Part shown: positions 1 through 11,493 of the stretch, piece by piece
Position numbering within the stretch: position 1 is the stretch's first letter
How the letters are laid out: each line of letters begins with the position of its first letter
DNA from: Climacteris rufus
Lineage: Eukaryota > Chordata > Aves > Passeriformes > Climacteridae
Assembly: GCA_013398175.1 (NCBI GenBank)
Contig: VZRZ01008560.1
Coordinates: forward strand, 10,882-74,881
Direction of reading: 5' to 3'
DNA: 64,000 bases
Position numbers and translations under genes: made by a program
Notes under the pieces: generated by a model
What the model saw: the letters and a program-made list of their open reading frames with translations, nothing else
Told to the model about the DNA's origin: nothing
The model's database searches: none

Positions 1-46
1 TTCCTTCCTCTTCCTCTCTCTCTCTTTCTCCCTTTCTTTGTCTCCA
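1..46. repeat. CT-rich low-complexity tract
   Basis: Almost pure pyrimidine on the plus strand (CTTCCTC, CTCTCTCT and similar). It is a degraded polypyrimidine microsatellite cut by the window edge. No gene is linked to it. Confidence 0.8.
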
Positions 47-110
47 TTTTTTTTATCTGTGTAATACAGTCCTGATCATTTATGTGTAAGTAAAAAAAAA
101 ATCAATTCAG

Positions 111-134
111 ACTAGAATAGGTACTAGAATAGGT
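111..134. repeat. 12-bp perfect tandem duplication
   Basis: The unit ACTAGAATAGGT occurs twice in direct succession (111-122 and 123-134) with no mismatch. This is a recent small slippage duplication in otherwise unique DNA. Confidence 0.8.
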
Positions 135-180
135 ACTGAGACAAATGATTGTACACAGGCAATGAAAAACTATACCTCGT

Positions 181-345
181 GAGAGCATGCTGAAAGAACT
201 TGGCTTATTTAGCATAATAAAACAAAGACTGTCAAGGAATATAATTGTGATCTATAAATATGCCAGGGGAGTAAACATTAGTGAGAGACAAGTGCTGCTA
301 AAGCACAATGTTTTTGCATAGCTACTGTAATGTAGCTATGACTAG
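181..345 (+). mobile_element. Old CR1 LINE fragment (near 3' end)
   Basis: The order 'GAAAGAACTTGGCTTATTTAG', then a 'TGTGATCTATAAATATG'-like block, then 'GGGGAGTAAACATTAGTGAG' follows the CR1 segment that runs into its 3' tail. The same order occurs in the clearer copy at 45385-45650. The copy is strongly diverged and carries no usable ORF. CR1 is a chicken-repeat-1 non-LTR retrotransposon and its copies are usually 5'-truncated. The subfamily cannot be told by eye. Confidence 0.5.
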
Positions 346-1530
346 ACTGATACTGAAACATAGACATTGCTTCCTATGGAATAAATGAGACATAAAGAAT
401 ATTCTGGTAAAAATAATATGGGTAAAAAATATGGGAGTTTTATAGTCAAGCTATTAGGTTTATGTAAGGGACACATGATGCATGCCTGGGACAGGAAATC
501 ACTGGTTTTAGTGGCCCAGGAACTCCTTTCTTTTCCAATGTTCTGTCTTTCTTTTTCAAACTGTTACAGTATTATGGTCTTTTATCTGTTGGATTATCTT
601 TTCCTCTACTAGACTGAGTAGTGTAGTGATGACCACCACCACTGCTGTACTTTGTGATTTACAATCTTAACCACAGCCCCAAAGGGTTTCTGCAGTTTGA
701 ATAAGTCTTTGTCTGGAGGCTCCTCCCTGAACCAACCATGGTGGTGCCTACTGACAGCTGTGGTTCCTGCATTTGTCTACTGCATAAAATAGGGTGGGCT
801 CAAAATCGTTCAAAAGCTGAAGAGGACCATATTTCAGTCCAAATTCAACCACAGTCTGCATAGCTTTGATCAACATCATTATATATTATAAAGTTTCAAT
901 AAGCAAAGAAATCACTGGTTTCTGGTGGAGGGTGCTATCCTCACTCTGTGTTGGTGATCCTAATTAAAAATTTATTCATGATTTTAACAAACTCATCAAA
1001 TTATTTGTAGGATTCAATACAATTCAGCTGCATCTGATAACCTTTCATTTGGACAGGGTTGCCAGTGCTCCACTAAGCTTTTCTGTTCTGTGCTTCAAGT
1101 CACTTGATGGTACCATTTGTATGAGTACATTGAACCATCTGCATAATGAAGAAAGCAAGGAAGGAGTCTGTGGGTCCTGTCTGGATGTTTTAATAATATC
1201 CCTGTTTGGTTAGACTCATTTCTAAAACCCCCTATGAAGTGGATTACATCTGAGAGATGGATTTTTCAGGGGAAAAATAAAAGTGTTGCAATACTTTTAA
1301 AAGTAATTGATTTGAATTTATGCTTTTTGACAAGTTCCTTAAGCAGGAGGAAAAAAAAAATTATAAATGAAATAAACCAACAGCTGAAGGTAATCACAAG
1401 TCATGTGCAAACAACACTCTTTTTCGAAGAGGGTCTTTAATAATGACATACACTCAGATTTCAGCAGGCGCATAGGAGCCTTATTAAAAGCAATCTCAGG
1501 CTTTTTGCTCATCTCACTGAATACTCTTCA
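346..1530. other. Unassigned unique DNA
   Basis: No recognisable repeat, RNA gene or convincing exon is seen. Short open frames here (up to 75 codons) have no splice context or familiar motifs and are what chance gives. Confidence 0.5.
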
Positions 1531-1700
1531 CTTCAATGAGCTTCAGTTCAGTCCAATTAGTCAGTGCAATTTAGTTTGTTCAATGCAAGTCACTGGGTTT
1601 TAATTGAGTCCAATTAGGCACAAATCAATAAAAGTCAATTCAAACTAATTGTCTTCTATGCAAATCAATAGGATTCAATTAAAATCAATGAGGGTCTTAT
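1531..1700 (+). repeat. CAAT-rich degenerate repeat array
   Basis: About ten CAAT or CAATT words fall within 170 bases. They include two copies of GTCCAATTAG (near 1552 and 1608) and two of CAAATCAATA (near 1621 and 1661). Spacing is irregular, so this is a degenerate array and not a clean minisatellite. It lies just upstream of a TATA-like box at 1736. A similar CAAT-rich stretch occurs near 33830-33880. Confidence 0.5.
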
Positions 1701-1735
1701 TCACTCTAATGACTGACCTGGTTCCCCTCTTCAGA

Positions 1736-1743
1736 TATAAAAA
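1736..1743 (+). promoter_or_regulatory. TATA-like box below a CAAT array
   Basis: TATAAAAA followed by GAGGCC looks like a Pol II TATA element. It stands 40-200 bases downstream of many CAAT words, the spacing seen in LTR U3 regions and some promoters. No transcript or ORF start can be tied to it. The match may be chance in AT-rich DNA. Confidence 0.25.
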
Positions 1744-2228
1744 GAGGCCACACATTATTCAGTCTGGGGGTTCTGTGTGTCTTTTAGTGAGAGGATGTAA
1801 ATCATTAGGGAAACTATGGAGAAAAAGATATGTAACTGGGTTATCCTTTTCCTATTTCTGATTCTTCTACAGTGAATTTTCTGCAGTGAAATCTTCTCAT
1901 TCCGATTATGCAGGGGGTTGAATACATGTACAAATTTAAATGTACCTATGTGAAAACTGAGCTATGCAGTCACAGAACTTAAAAATGGATGGATGCATTT
2001 ACTCTCATTCACAATGCTAATTTTTTTTTAAATGTGATTGTGTTAAAATGTGAAGTTTGTGGTTAGCCATGTGTTTGACAGCAGCCTCCTGAGGAATTAA
2101 TCCATGGAGTAAGAAGTCTTCCAGTAAAGACCTTATTACATGGTTTTACAACATGTATTACAAAGCAAGCCACACTATAAATAGAGGGGGATGGTATACA
2201 CTATGATAATCACATAGTCATTGAGATA
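1744..2228. other. Unassigned DNA
   Basis: AT-rich and apparently unique, with no repeat family or exon recognised. Confidence 0.5.
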
Positions 2229-2370
2229 TGTGCTGGTTTTGGCTGGGATAAAGTTATTCTTCATAGCAGCTCATGTAGTGCTTTATTTTGGATTTATGAC
2301 AAGGACAGTATTAAAACTCAGTAATGTTCTAGCTATGAAAATACTATTTAGCAAAAGCCATGCACAACTT
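2229..2370 (+). mobile_element. 5' part of an ERVL-like solo LTR
   Basis: Begins TGTGCTGGTTTTGGCTGGGA and continues with 'CTTCATAGCAGCTCATGTAG' and 'TTTTGGATTT', the 5' end of the bird LTR family also seen at 12623, 23397, 32520 and 40006. The rest of the LTR (TATA region, polyadenylation signal, 3' end) is missing. Only the upstream half of U3 survives, with no viral coding sequence. The right limit is approximate because similarity fades. Confidence 0.7.
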
Positions 2371-2379
2371 CTTTTACTG

Positions 2380-2402
2380 TTTGAACGTGCTCATAGTTCA
2401 AA
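2380..2402. repeat. 7-bp inverted repeat
   Basis: TTTGAAC (2380-2386) and GTTCAAA (2396-2402) are perfect inverted copies around a 9-base spacer. It is small enough to arise by chance. Confidence 0.6.
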
Positions 2403-2430
2403 AGTGAGGGGGGTTTTTTGCACTCAGATG

Positions 2431-2492
2431 GAATTTAGTGAGTTTTGATTTGTGCCTGTTAGAATTTAATGAGTTTTGATTTGTGCCCATTA
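2431..2492 (+). repeat. 31-bp tandem duplication
   Basis: Two adjacent 31-base units (2431-2461 and 2462-2492) start GAATTTARTGAGTTTTG and differ at three positions. They lie between the LTR remnant on the left and the minus-strand CR1 piece on the right. Confidence 0.85.
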
Positions 2493-2539
2493 CCTTGTGT
2501 TTTGTCAGTGGTCATTACTGCAAAGATTCTTGTTCGTTC

Positions 2540-2665
2540 TCCTTCACTTCTTCTTGTTGGGTATTTGTACATTGGGTTTAAGATCCAGCTGAGCCTTCTG
2601 TTTTCCAAGCTGAGCAGTACCAGTTCTTTCAGCCTTTTCTCATATGATAATACCAATAAATAATG
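2540..2665 (-). mobile_element. CR1 LINE fragment, minus strand
   Basis: Read on the plus strand, 'GGGTATTTGTACATTGGGTT', then 'GAGCCTTCTGTTTTCCAAGC' and 'CAGTTCTTTCAGCCTTTTCT' follow the order of the reverse complement of the CR1 3' coding end ('...CTTCTCTTTTCCAGGCTGAGC...CTCAGCCTTTCCTC'). It is short, diverged and truncated at both sides. Confidence 0.65.
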
Positions 2666-2934
2666 TGAATAACTTATGTAGCTAAACTTCTTTTTTTTTA
2701 TACTATTACTGTGTACAAATATCTTTTTTAGAACCACTTTTCTAACTTGTGTTTATGAATCCAAAATTTTCCTTTCATAATTAGCATCCAATATTCATCA
2801 AAGATCTGTATTCTTAGGAAAATAGAAAGCAGAAAACAGAAAACATAAAACAAAGGAATTTCATGCAGGTTTTTCTTACACATGACTAAATATTATTTGT
2901 ATTTAGGGTATGTCTAAATCTGTAAGTCTGCCTA
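2666..2934. other. Unassigned AT-rich DNA
   Basis: Nothing recognised beyond short A and T runs. Confidence 0.5.
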
Positions 2935-3070
2935 GAAGGCAAGACTTGATTAACTGAATGACCTGCTCTAGTGGAAGATGTCTCTGACCATGTCAGGGAG
3001 CTTGGAACTAAATGGTCTTTTAGGTCCCTTGTAACCCAAACCATTCTGTGATTCTGTGATCCTATGGTGA
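2935..3070 (+). mobile_element. CR1 LINE 3' end, plus strand
   Basis: The order 'CTCTAGTGGAAGATGTCTCT', 'GGAACTAAATGGTCTTTTAG', 'GTAACCCAAACC' and the tail 'ATTCTGTGATTCTGTGAT' is the canonical end of bird CR1 elements. Only about the last 135 bases remain, a typical 5'-truncated insertion. The tail gives the strand without ambiguity. Confidence 0.9.
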
Positions 3071-5447
3071 TTCTTGGTAAAGAATGTGGCCTGAAGACTG
3101 ATGCTCCCCACAGTCCAGGATCACTTTGGAAGGGATACTTGCCACGGAAGGCAATGATTAGTGGTTTAACTTGTTTGAAATGTTGGTGTATTGTGAAGCA
3201 CACCTGGGCTTCACACCTAGCCTATATGCAAACACAGGGTTAGGATGTGGGTACTTTTTAGATCCAGCTGTGCTAAGCTTTGCTCTCTGCACAGTATTAG
3301 AGGCTGGGCTAGATTGTGATTCAAGAAAAGGTGGTTCCTCAATCCCTTGGGCACCTATGGAACTCTCTATTCTGGTAATGCTCTCCCAGCTCTATTTAAC
3401 TACCTCTTGCTGAGGTGTACAGACTGTGTCTGAATCCAGCAAACATTGAGTCAAGCTTTTCAGAAGAATAGAGCTCAGGGAGAGGCAAGGTGCAAAGTAG
3501 GTGATGGTGAAATCATGAATGAAAACAGAGTTATGTAAGTCACTCAAAAGATAGGAAAGACATGTAAAGGTGGATTGAATAATGAGAAAAAAAAAGGGGA
3601 GAACTGATAGAGTGGCAATGAAAATCTAGAACAACTGCACAGCAAGCCATACCCGAACTCCAACAGTCAAGTGGACATTCCTTCCAAAGGAACCATATCA
3701 ATACTCCTTCAAAACGAGGATAAAACAGGAAAGATAACAGGATAAATAATTTCTGGATTACGAAGCAATTAATTGTTAAGAAATTGTACCCCGTTTCTGC
3801 TAAGAAACCACAATTATTTTGTTCACTATTGTGAAATATAATGTTGGTTTCATATAGTAGAATAGATCTGCACTGGGTGAATTTTCATGTAAAGATGAGT
3901 ATTTTGTAATGTGTTATTTGTATTTGTGGGTTAGATGTCTTTGTGCATTTCTCTAAAAACTAGTTTAAAAATAAAATTTTGAAGAGAGAGAGTTCATCAA
4001 GGAAACCCTTGAACATGGAATAAAGGGGCAGAGATACTACCCTTTATTTCAGATTAAAAATTATGCTCAACTTTTATATATATATATGTATGCATATGTT
4101 GACTAATATTAATTTTACATGTCCGTAATACCTGCATTTTTGAGGAAGATATGATATACTTTTTTAATCGTACGAGCAATAACAGTGTGTGTTCTGGGCA
4201 GATTTCAAAGCTTGGAAATAGAATCTAGACTACAACATATAGGTACAGCCTGGTAGATTGCATCATTTTGGGCAGCTTAATCCAAAATCCTTTACTTCTA
4301 TGCACTTTACCTTACATATTACGTGCAATCAACATTTAGCAGACAGTAAAAATTTCTCTGATGTCAGTTAGATGTTTGACATAAATTAATCAGCCTTATT
4401 CATAAAAGTGAAATTGCCCTGACATATCATAGAATTGAAAGAGGTTTCAAGTGCAGAGATGTGTCATAATAATTGATTTTTTTATTTTAAAAATGTAAAG
4501 GAAAGGTCTATATGATGAAAGCACAAACCCACCTTTTTTAACCCACCTTTTTTTCCATCTTAAAAAAGATGGGAATATGGCTTCTTAGACAACAGCAGGA
4601 CAAGAACAAGTATTTAAAAATCGTAAATTAAGCTTGAAATAAATGAGAATATTTTTGTTTTACTCAAAGTGGAGTCACAAGTGGAAGTGAGATGAAAATT
4701 TCTGCCCTAAAGCCTCATAAGAAAAATAAAACTGTTTCCCAAACTTTTGCCCACCTGTATGTCTTCAATTTCTAATAAAGTGCCTTGTTTTCCATTATAT
4801 AAATTACATCTTTGTACAAGATTGTTCTTGCTCATGCTGAGTAGTAACTATTTCAATGTCTTTAGTGATGTCAACAGCTTTATATGAGATTAAAATACCA
4901 CATGACTTCCTGCAGGGATCATGTTATAACCTAAGTATGCAAATTTAAAAATAGCATTCAAATTATTATGATTTCAAGGTCTTTTAGTACAAAAAAAAGT
5001 ACACGTGTTTTGGTTTTTTTTTTTCCTACTGTGGAAACATATTTATTAATAAAAGGGAACACTAGATAGAAGTTTTCTTAACCTTAAATGTCCTCAATGT
5101 TCCACCATTTCAAGTGCAGCCATGGTTTACATGAGTCTATTATCAATTTGCAAGTTCTCTTAAAGTAGGTGTTCAAATGCCCCACCCAGTGGAGTTAAAT
5201 GAATGTGGAGGCAATATTTTAAGACACAAATTATATGTAACTATATAATTCAAGAATGTGCATAAATTTGGAAATAAGAGCTGGAGTAACAGCATAACAA
5301 AATCAAATTTATGCTTTATTGAAATACCATGAAAATTCATCAAATACATAATAAGTGATTTTATACTATATAAAAGGGGTCATAAAAAGGACAAAGTACC
5401 AATTACTAGATTGATAAGAAAAAATCCACTAGTTTTACTCTAGGTAT
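3071..5447. other. Long unassigned AT-rich stretch
   Basis: Contains an imperfect TA run near 4075-4100 and scattered A or T homopolymers. No CR1, LTR, RNA gene or supported exon was recognised. An 80-codon frame at 3171-3413 shows no coding features. Confidence 0.5.
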
Positions 5448-5572
5448 GACTAGTCCAGGCTCTGAGCAACCTGGTCTGGTGGAAGGTATCCCTGCCCACG
5501 GCAAGAATGCTGAAACTGGATGATTTTTATGTTCCCTTTCAACTCAAACCATTCCATGATTTTCTGACACTG
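5448..5572 (+). mobile_element. CR1 LINE 3' end, plus strand
   Basis: 'CTCTGAGCAACCTGGTCTGG', 'GGAAGGTATCCCTGCCCACG', 'CTTTCAACTCAAACCATTCC' and 'ATGATTTTCTGA' match the last part of CR1. The middle ('AGAATGCTGAAACTGGATGA') is diverged from the usual 'GGGGGTTGGAACTAGATGA'. No coding content remains. Confidence 0.85.
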
Positions 5573-6354
5573 CAATACTTATTTCAGTGCCAAAAAAATC
5601 ATAACATATGGGTGTGAGTTGGACCAAAAAGGATACTTCCTCTAAGCAATGCCTCAACTTCCAGGGGTTTGCTGCTGAGGATCTCCCTGTATAAGGGTGG
5701 CTACCTTAGTGCTTCATCTTCTGTTGAATTTCTCCTCTGTGATCTAAAAGTAACAGCTTTTAGGCTGTACTCAAACAGGTTCTTTCAGATTCTGCAAGAA
5801 ATTGGTCAGAATATGGTTCTTTGCCCAATGAGCTCCAATTACTACTCTTTTTCCACTTATCTATCAGATAAGTGAGGTGATTTTCTGCCTTCTGCACACT
5901 CCTATAAAAAGTTTTTAGTAATCATCTCATTCCATAGCTCAGTTTGTCTACTTCTTACCGATTTTTCAATATATAAATTTTTCTTTATACTCTCCAATCT
6001 ATTTTCTTATGTTATTTAATTCAATTTCTGCTGTTATTTTCATGTTTCTCATCAGCGTCTTATGCTGTATAGCACATTTTGTTTTCTTGTGTTTCCCTTT
6101 TACCTTCTTTGTTATTTGATATTTCTAATTAATTAGTGAATGAAGTATTTTGGGAAAAAAAAAACCAACAAACCCTCTAATTTCTGGAGATGTTAAGGGA
6201 CAGTATATACAAAATCTGCCCAAGACCTTTGGACCATTTGAATGACCCATACAGAGTGGATTTCATTAATTCACTTTTTTTTATCTAGTGAAGAAAAAAG
6301 AAAAAAAGAGAATGATAGCATGTTTAAAGAAACTAGCAGCAAAATCGTATTTGA
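5573..6354. other. Unassigned DNA
   Basis: T-rich on the plus strand, with no recognised element. A 68-codon frame (5669-5875) is unsupported. Confidence 0.5.
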
Positions 6355-6905
6355 GAGGTTCATAGAATCTTCACAGAGTCATAGAATGATTTGGGTTGGA
6401 AAGGACCTTCAAGATCATCCAGTTCCAACCCCCTGCCATGGCCAGAGACACCTTCCACTAGATCAGCTTGCTCAGAGCCCTGTCCAGTCTGGCCTTGAAT
6501 ACTTGCAGGGATGGGGCATCCACAGCTTCTCTGGGCGACCTGTTCCAGTGCCTCACCATCCTCAAAGTAAAGAATTTTGTTCCCAGTATCTAACCTAAAC
6601 CTGCTCTTTCAGTCTGAAGCCATTCCTCCTTGCCATGTCACTCCAGGCTCTTGTAAAATGTCTCTCTCCATTTTTCTTGTCTGCTTCCTCAGGTACTGGA
6701 AGGCCAAAATTATGTCACCCCAAAGCCTTCTCTTTTCCAGGCTGAACAAAGCCAATTCTCTCAGCCTTTCCTCACAGCACAGGTGCTTCATCCCTCTGAT
6801 CATCTTGGTGGCCTCCTCTGGACTTGCTCCAACAAGTTGATGTCCTTTCTGTGCTGGGAACCCCAGAGCTGGATGCAATACTCAATTTTGTTGCTGTAAT
6901 TTCTG
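6355..6905 (-). mobile_element. CR1 LINE, about 550 bp, minus strand
   Basis: Begins on the plus strand with the inverted tail ('CATAGAATCTTC', 'GTCATAGAATGATTTGGGTT', 'GGAAAGGACCTTCAAGATCA'). It runs through 'CCATGGCCAGAGACACCTTC', 'GATGGGGCATCCACAGCTTC', 'CTTCTCTTTTCCAGGCTGAA' and 'CCTCCTCTGGACTTGCTCCA' to 'GAGCTGGATGCAATACTCAA'. This is the continuous 3' UTR and the end of the reverse-transcriptase ORF of CR1. Open frames of 87-118 codons on both strands are by-products of the element. It is the best preserved uninterrupted CR1 in the window and is 5'-truncated. Confidence 0.95.
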
Positions 6906-8260
6906 TATCCATAAATTTGCCTTAAAGTTAAGAGGATGTGCACAGATAATCTTGGAAAATGGAAGGTACTGTTCAATCAGAAGGAAGGGTGGGAGAAGGG
7001 AACTTTTCAATTCTCGTTCTTCCAAAGCAGAATGTTTCAAGATACCATAAAATCTGTATTTGTATTATCAATATTAATAAAGCTTTTGCCTAATGTCTTA
7101 ATCCCTTCAACAAATTTACTAGTTCTTTAGAGAAGATCAAATTTCTCTGAGGACTAAACTGAGGGAATAGGGATGATTTGCTTAGATGAGCATAAAATAT
7201 TTTCCTGGACCTGGAGCATGAGATTCACCTTACACATAGTTTTGCAAAGGTAGCTCCTGGTCCACTTTCTGAACCCACATTACTGATAGGTCCTCATAAA
7301 GTATGGATCTCATACATCCAGTCTGTTTCCCTCCCATCCTTTTTGCATCTGGATCTATACCCAGGGGTACAAGGTATGAAGTGTGGATTACACAAAGCCA
7401 GAATCTCCTCAGTTAACTCCTTTGGCTTCTTCCCCAATCTTTATTGATGTTTCATTGGAACAAATGGGATGTTCTGGACTGCACAGCAGTCGGCACAAGA
7501 CATTTATGTGAATTCTGATTTTGGCAAACACTGCTGTGAATGTGGCTTGGGGAATATAAATGGTGTCTGGTAAAACCAGCTGTATTTTGTTAGGGTCACC
7601 TCCAATGGTGGCAATTGAGCCAGGTCCATTTAATAGCTGTTTAATTCTCTTCCCCTTTAGTGTCACATTGAATCAAAAGTTCTCATTTTGATTTTCTTTA
7701 TGCTTTATTTCAAAGCTAAATGGACTGTACATATTACTTGTCTTAATCCTTCATAGAACTGGTGCAAATTGACATTTTCCACATCCCAGGGTAAGACAAA
7801 GATTAATTAAAACCTCATGCTGGCCCATTATCCTCCTGTTTTAATTTTGTTTCTAATTCCCATTAATTTCTAGCAAACTTTAAAACTATTCCTTTTCCAA
7901 ATGTGAATAAATCCAAGCATCAGACTCTCAAAAAAAAAAAGAAAAACCCTCAGGAGACACCCATGCATTGGTAATATGCATGACCAAGTGATGATAGGAA
8001 ATTTCCCAAGACATCCAGTTCTCTAGCAAATCCCAGGCCACCTTTGCAGAGTTCAGATAAATAAAAAGGAATGCCCAAACTTCTAATTGCTCATCCAATT
8101 AAAGACTGTGAAACATGGTCATACCCATCTTAAAGGGTTACCAGAAAGAAAGAAACAGTGGAATTGTGGGGAAAGCTGAATGGGAAATCACTCTTAATGC
8201 TCCCTGTTTTCTGTAGACTATAATTTCATTTTATATGGAAAGATATTATGTTAATTATTT
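6906..8260. other. Unassigned DNA
   Basis: No repeat family recognised. An 85-codon minus-strand frame at 7409-7666 has normal amino-acid composition but no motif, no good upstream acceptor and no family I know. Confidence 0.5.
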
Positions 8261-8280
8261 GTGTGTGTGTTTTTGTGTGT
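8261..8280. repeat. Short GT microsatellite
   Basis: Five GT units, a TTTT interruption, then more GT. Too short to be highly variable. Confidence 0.8.
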
Positions 8281-8465
8281 CTTCTCAACCATAACAAACA
8301 CACCCAATACAAGAAGTTAATTTGGAATGAAGGTTTTCACAATAAGGGCCTTCTCTCTTGAGGAGAATGGAGCAGGCACAAAAGGATGATGAAGAAATTT
8401 GGCTGCTGGTGCCTTGGACTGTAGCTTCTTTATTGGCTATAACTTTGAGAAAAATATCTTTTGCT

Positions 8466-8560
8466 ATTGGTAATTGTTATTATTAAATAGATATATTAAT
8501 AATATATATATTTAATAATACATAATTTAAGAAATAGATACATTAAATAAATAAATATTA
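8466..8560. repeat. AT-rich simple sequence
   Basis: Almost only A and T, built of TTATTAAA, TATATT and AATAAATA words. It is low-complexity DNA with small self-complementary pieces and no gene. Confidence 0.75.
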
Positions 8561-9585
8561 GGCACCCTAAAAAGGACAGAAAAAATTATGCAAGTAAACA
8601 AATTATTCATAATACTTTGGAGGCTGAATTATAAGTATATTCAATTCAGAATTGCTAGAAATTTGAAGGACTACAGACTAAATGTCTTGTCCTTATGTTT
8701 TCCTTTAAGCACCTGACCATACTACCCAAATATTTACTTTTACTGTTTATAAGATTTTGTGTATTCTAAAATACTCAAGAAACAGCCAGAGATACCATCC
8801 AGACACCTTTTATATCCCACCTAAGAAAAGATCCCTACTACAGATGTGGATATGTCTCCATTCCTGAGAGGAAAATCCAGAGGCAGCTATAATTTTTAAT
8901 AAGTTTTTAGGAGTTTTTGCCAAAACCCATTTTTTCATTCACAGACAGTCCTTTTCCATAATTCTTTCTGTCCTACTGTATTAATCTTTTGCTTGTATGA
9001 ATTGTCACCTAGCAGCATTACCACATTATGCTGTTATTAAAAGCTAAAAAATATTATAATTAGTTTAGAATAGAGAATAGAAGATGTAATTCTGATTGTG
9101 ATCACTTACATCTGTTGTAAAAACTATGTGCTGAACAGGATTGAATAATACAATTATACAAGATTTGCTGCCATGTAATTGTACTCTCCTGAAAAAAGTC
9201 AATTTATACATGAATTTGTAGTGTTTAAAACAGTGAATAACTTTTTCAAAATACATGTTGCTTTTAAAAAGCCTCTGTAATCAGAAAGTCAGGAGTAAGA
9301 AAAAGTTATATAAATTATGTCATACTATTTTTAATACATTTTCTACACCTTTCTAATTTATATATTTTCTTGTCATTATGGTGGCTAGTTTATAGATGGA
9401 GAGCACACAATTTATTCTAGCACACAGGGCCCCAAAACCGCTTATTCTTGCTTTAATTCTACTCTGTTCTTCACAGCACATCATCACTGTGTTATTTGTT
9501 TTTTTCTACAAGTTATTGAAGCAGTGTCATTAGGACTTTCCAATGTAGAAGTCCCTACTGTCTCTTTCTTTTCCACTGCTCTCTC
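8561..9585. other. Unassigned DNA
   Basis: AT-rich, with no recognised element. Confidence 0.5.
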
Positions 9586-9662
9586 TCTCAGAAAAAAAGA
9601 AAAAAAAAAGGCATCAGGTAAAGGTTTGGGTTTTTTGTTTGTTTTGTTTTGTTTTGTTTTTG
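9586..9662. repeat. A-rich tract and (GTTTT)n microsatellite
   Basis: An A-rich stretch interrupted by G (to about 9610) is followed after 25 bases by repeated GTTTT units (about 9638-9661). Confidence 0.8.
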
Positions 9663-10074
9663 TTAATTTGTTGTTTGTACTGTTTGCTTTTTAATATGAA
9701 GGGCATGATGCAATAGCCCATTTCCCACCTGGAATGGAAAATTTCAGGCAATTTTAAAGATCTTCTGATCATCTGGTAGAGCCTGGAGAAGTGTCATAAC
9801 TCCCTGCCCTGCATATTCTGGCATTCAGTTCCACCTACCTGCACAGCAGGACATGCAACTGGATGTGCGTGTGGGATCACAGGTTCTTTTTCTCTGCATG
9901 GACACAGCATTTCTTTAAGAAATTAGTTGGAAATTCGATGCTGATGGAAAACCTATTGTCTGTCTGTGCAGCATGGCAGGAACTTGTGTGCCACAGGGAA
10001 AAAGAGAGGGAATTGCATGAATAAAAATACATACGGCACTGGGGACACTGTAAATGACAAATGTAGCTTCAGGG

Positions 10075-10100
10075 AAACAAAACAAAACAAAACAAAAAAT
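10075..10100. repeat. (AAAAC)n microsatellite
   Basis: About five AAAAC units. It is the reverse complement of the GTTTT array 420 bases upstream. No TG...CA ends or other element signs connect the two. Confidence 0.8.
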
Positions 10101-10656
10101 CCTCAAATCAAAACCACAAAATCCCCATTGATTGTTCAAAACCTTTTCCCTTTCTGTGTACAGATCCCTACTTTTCACTTTTTAAATTTTCAATTTCTTG
10201 GATAAATAAGCTGCTTTTCTTGTAGCTCATTTCTTTCTTTTGTAATAATTACTCATCTGTATAAAACTTTAGAAATTACAATAAAGAAGAACAATGTCAC
10301 TCTGGTGATGCTGCTTTGAATAAAAATGGGTTGGCAAAGAACAACACTGGTAAAATTAAAAGCACTGCTATTAATCAGCTGACCTGGCTGTTATTAACTC
10401 CAAGTCACATGTGAACTGGATCATCTAAGCAATTATTAAAGCATGAATGTGAATTTAGCTAATGCCCTCGTCCTCCACATCATTATCTTAGGCATAATCG
10501 TCCTTTGGTCCTTGAATGTCTTTTTCATCTGAGTGCTGAAAATCTCAGCATGCTGTTTTCTTTAATGACTGCAAGACAAGGCAAAATTCCCAGCTAACAC
10601 AGACCCTGTTTTCTAGTATTCTTCTGCCATATCTGGAGGTTTGTTATGCCACTCAT
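10101..10656. other. Unassigned DNA, possible conserved noncoding stretch
   Basis: 10360-10510 is of even composition, free of simple repeats, and rich in TAAT-type words (CTATTAATC, GTTATTAAC, CAATTATTAAA, TTAGCTAAT). Such texture is common in conserved noncoding elements bound by homeodomain factors. Conservation cannot be judged from one sequence. Confidence 0.3.
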
Positions 10657-10664
10657 AAAAAAAA

Positions 10665-10696
<32 letters not shown>

Positions 10697-10703
10697 AAAA
10701 AAG
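10657..10703. repeat. A-rich (AAAAAG)n tract
   Basis: A homopolymer of about 17 A is followed by A8G-like units. On the minus strand it encodes a run of phenylalanines inside a meaningless 98-codon frame. Confidence 0.85.
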
Positions 10704-11493
10704 AGTATAAACAATTTATTTTGCAATAGCAATCTTGCACTAAAATATTTTAGGTCTAAAACTAGACTTGTAAGTGCCTTATGCATGCTGTGGGAAAAGA
10801 AGACTTTACAAAGACAGATTTGTTCCATCAGGGAAGATATCGAAGGCAGGTTGGATAAATTGACCTCTCCCAGTGCCTGTCTCTTTTCACTGACTGTAGA
10901 AAGTTCCATGAGCAGCTAAGGCTCGATATCTGTGCTGGGTTTTGAATCCCCTCCCAGCTTGCAGGGTGGGCTGAGTGAAGAGGCAAAGGCTGTGTTCTCA
11001 CCCCTGACAGTGATCCGTTGTGCAGCTGAACAAGGCACTCTTTGCAGTCCTCTCTTCTCTGTCCCTGGTACCTTGGTTTGTGAGGTTTTCATAGTAGTGA
11101 CTCTTCAGCTGTGTCTTAGTTCCTTTTCTCACTGTAAGAAATATATCTGTTACAGAGTTCAGGCTGTTCTGCTCTCCAGTAGCATCCTTCTCAACAAATT
11201 AATATTTCCTGGAATCCTATGAGATAAATACAAAAAAAAGGAGCTGCCACAACTGTAGATACACAAGTAATGCCTTGCAATTAAGCTTTAAAATTACTCA
11301 TATCTACATACATAAGAAGAAGTGCTGCTTATGTGTGTGTGTGTTGCTACTGTGACTGTACACCTTGTGCATAACATGGAAGTGATATCCCTTTCAAATT
11401 CTGTGGTAGGAATTAACCAAAGTGTAATGTATGTGTTCCTATGTTCTATTAGAAAAGATAAAAGAAAAATAGGGGAAGGGGAACAACAGTTAC
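10704..11493. other. Unassigned DNA
   Basis: 10930-11080 is somewhat GC-richer than its surroundings but no gene or repeat is recognised. A short TG run lies near 11333. Confidence 0.45.

Noticed and set aside
6242..6598. 118-codon plus-strand frame
   Set aside because: Antisense reading of the minus-strand CR1 tail.
7409..7666. 85-codon minus-strand frame with protein-like composition
   Set aside because: No family recognised and no convincing splice acceptor or start context. This length is expected by chance in 64 kb.
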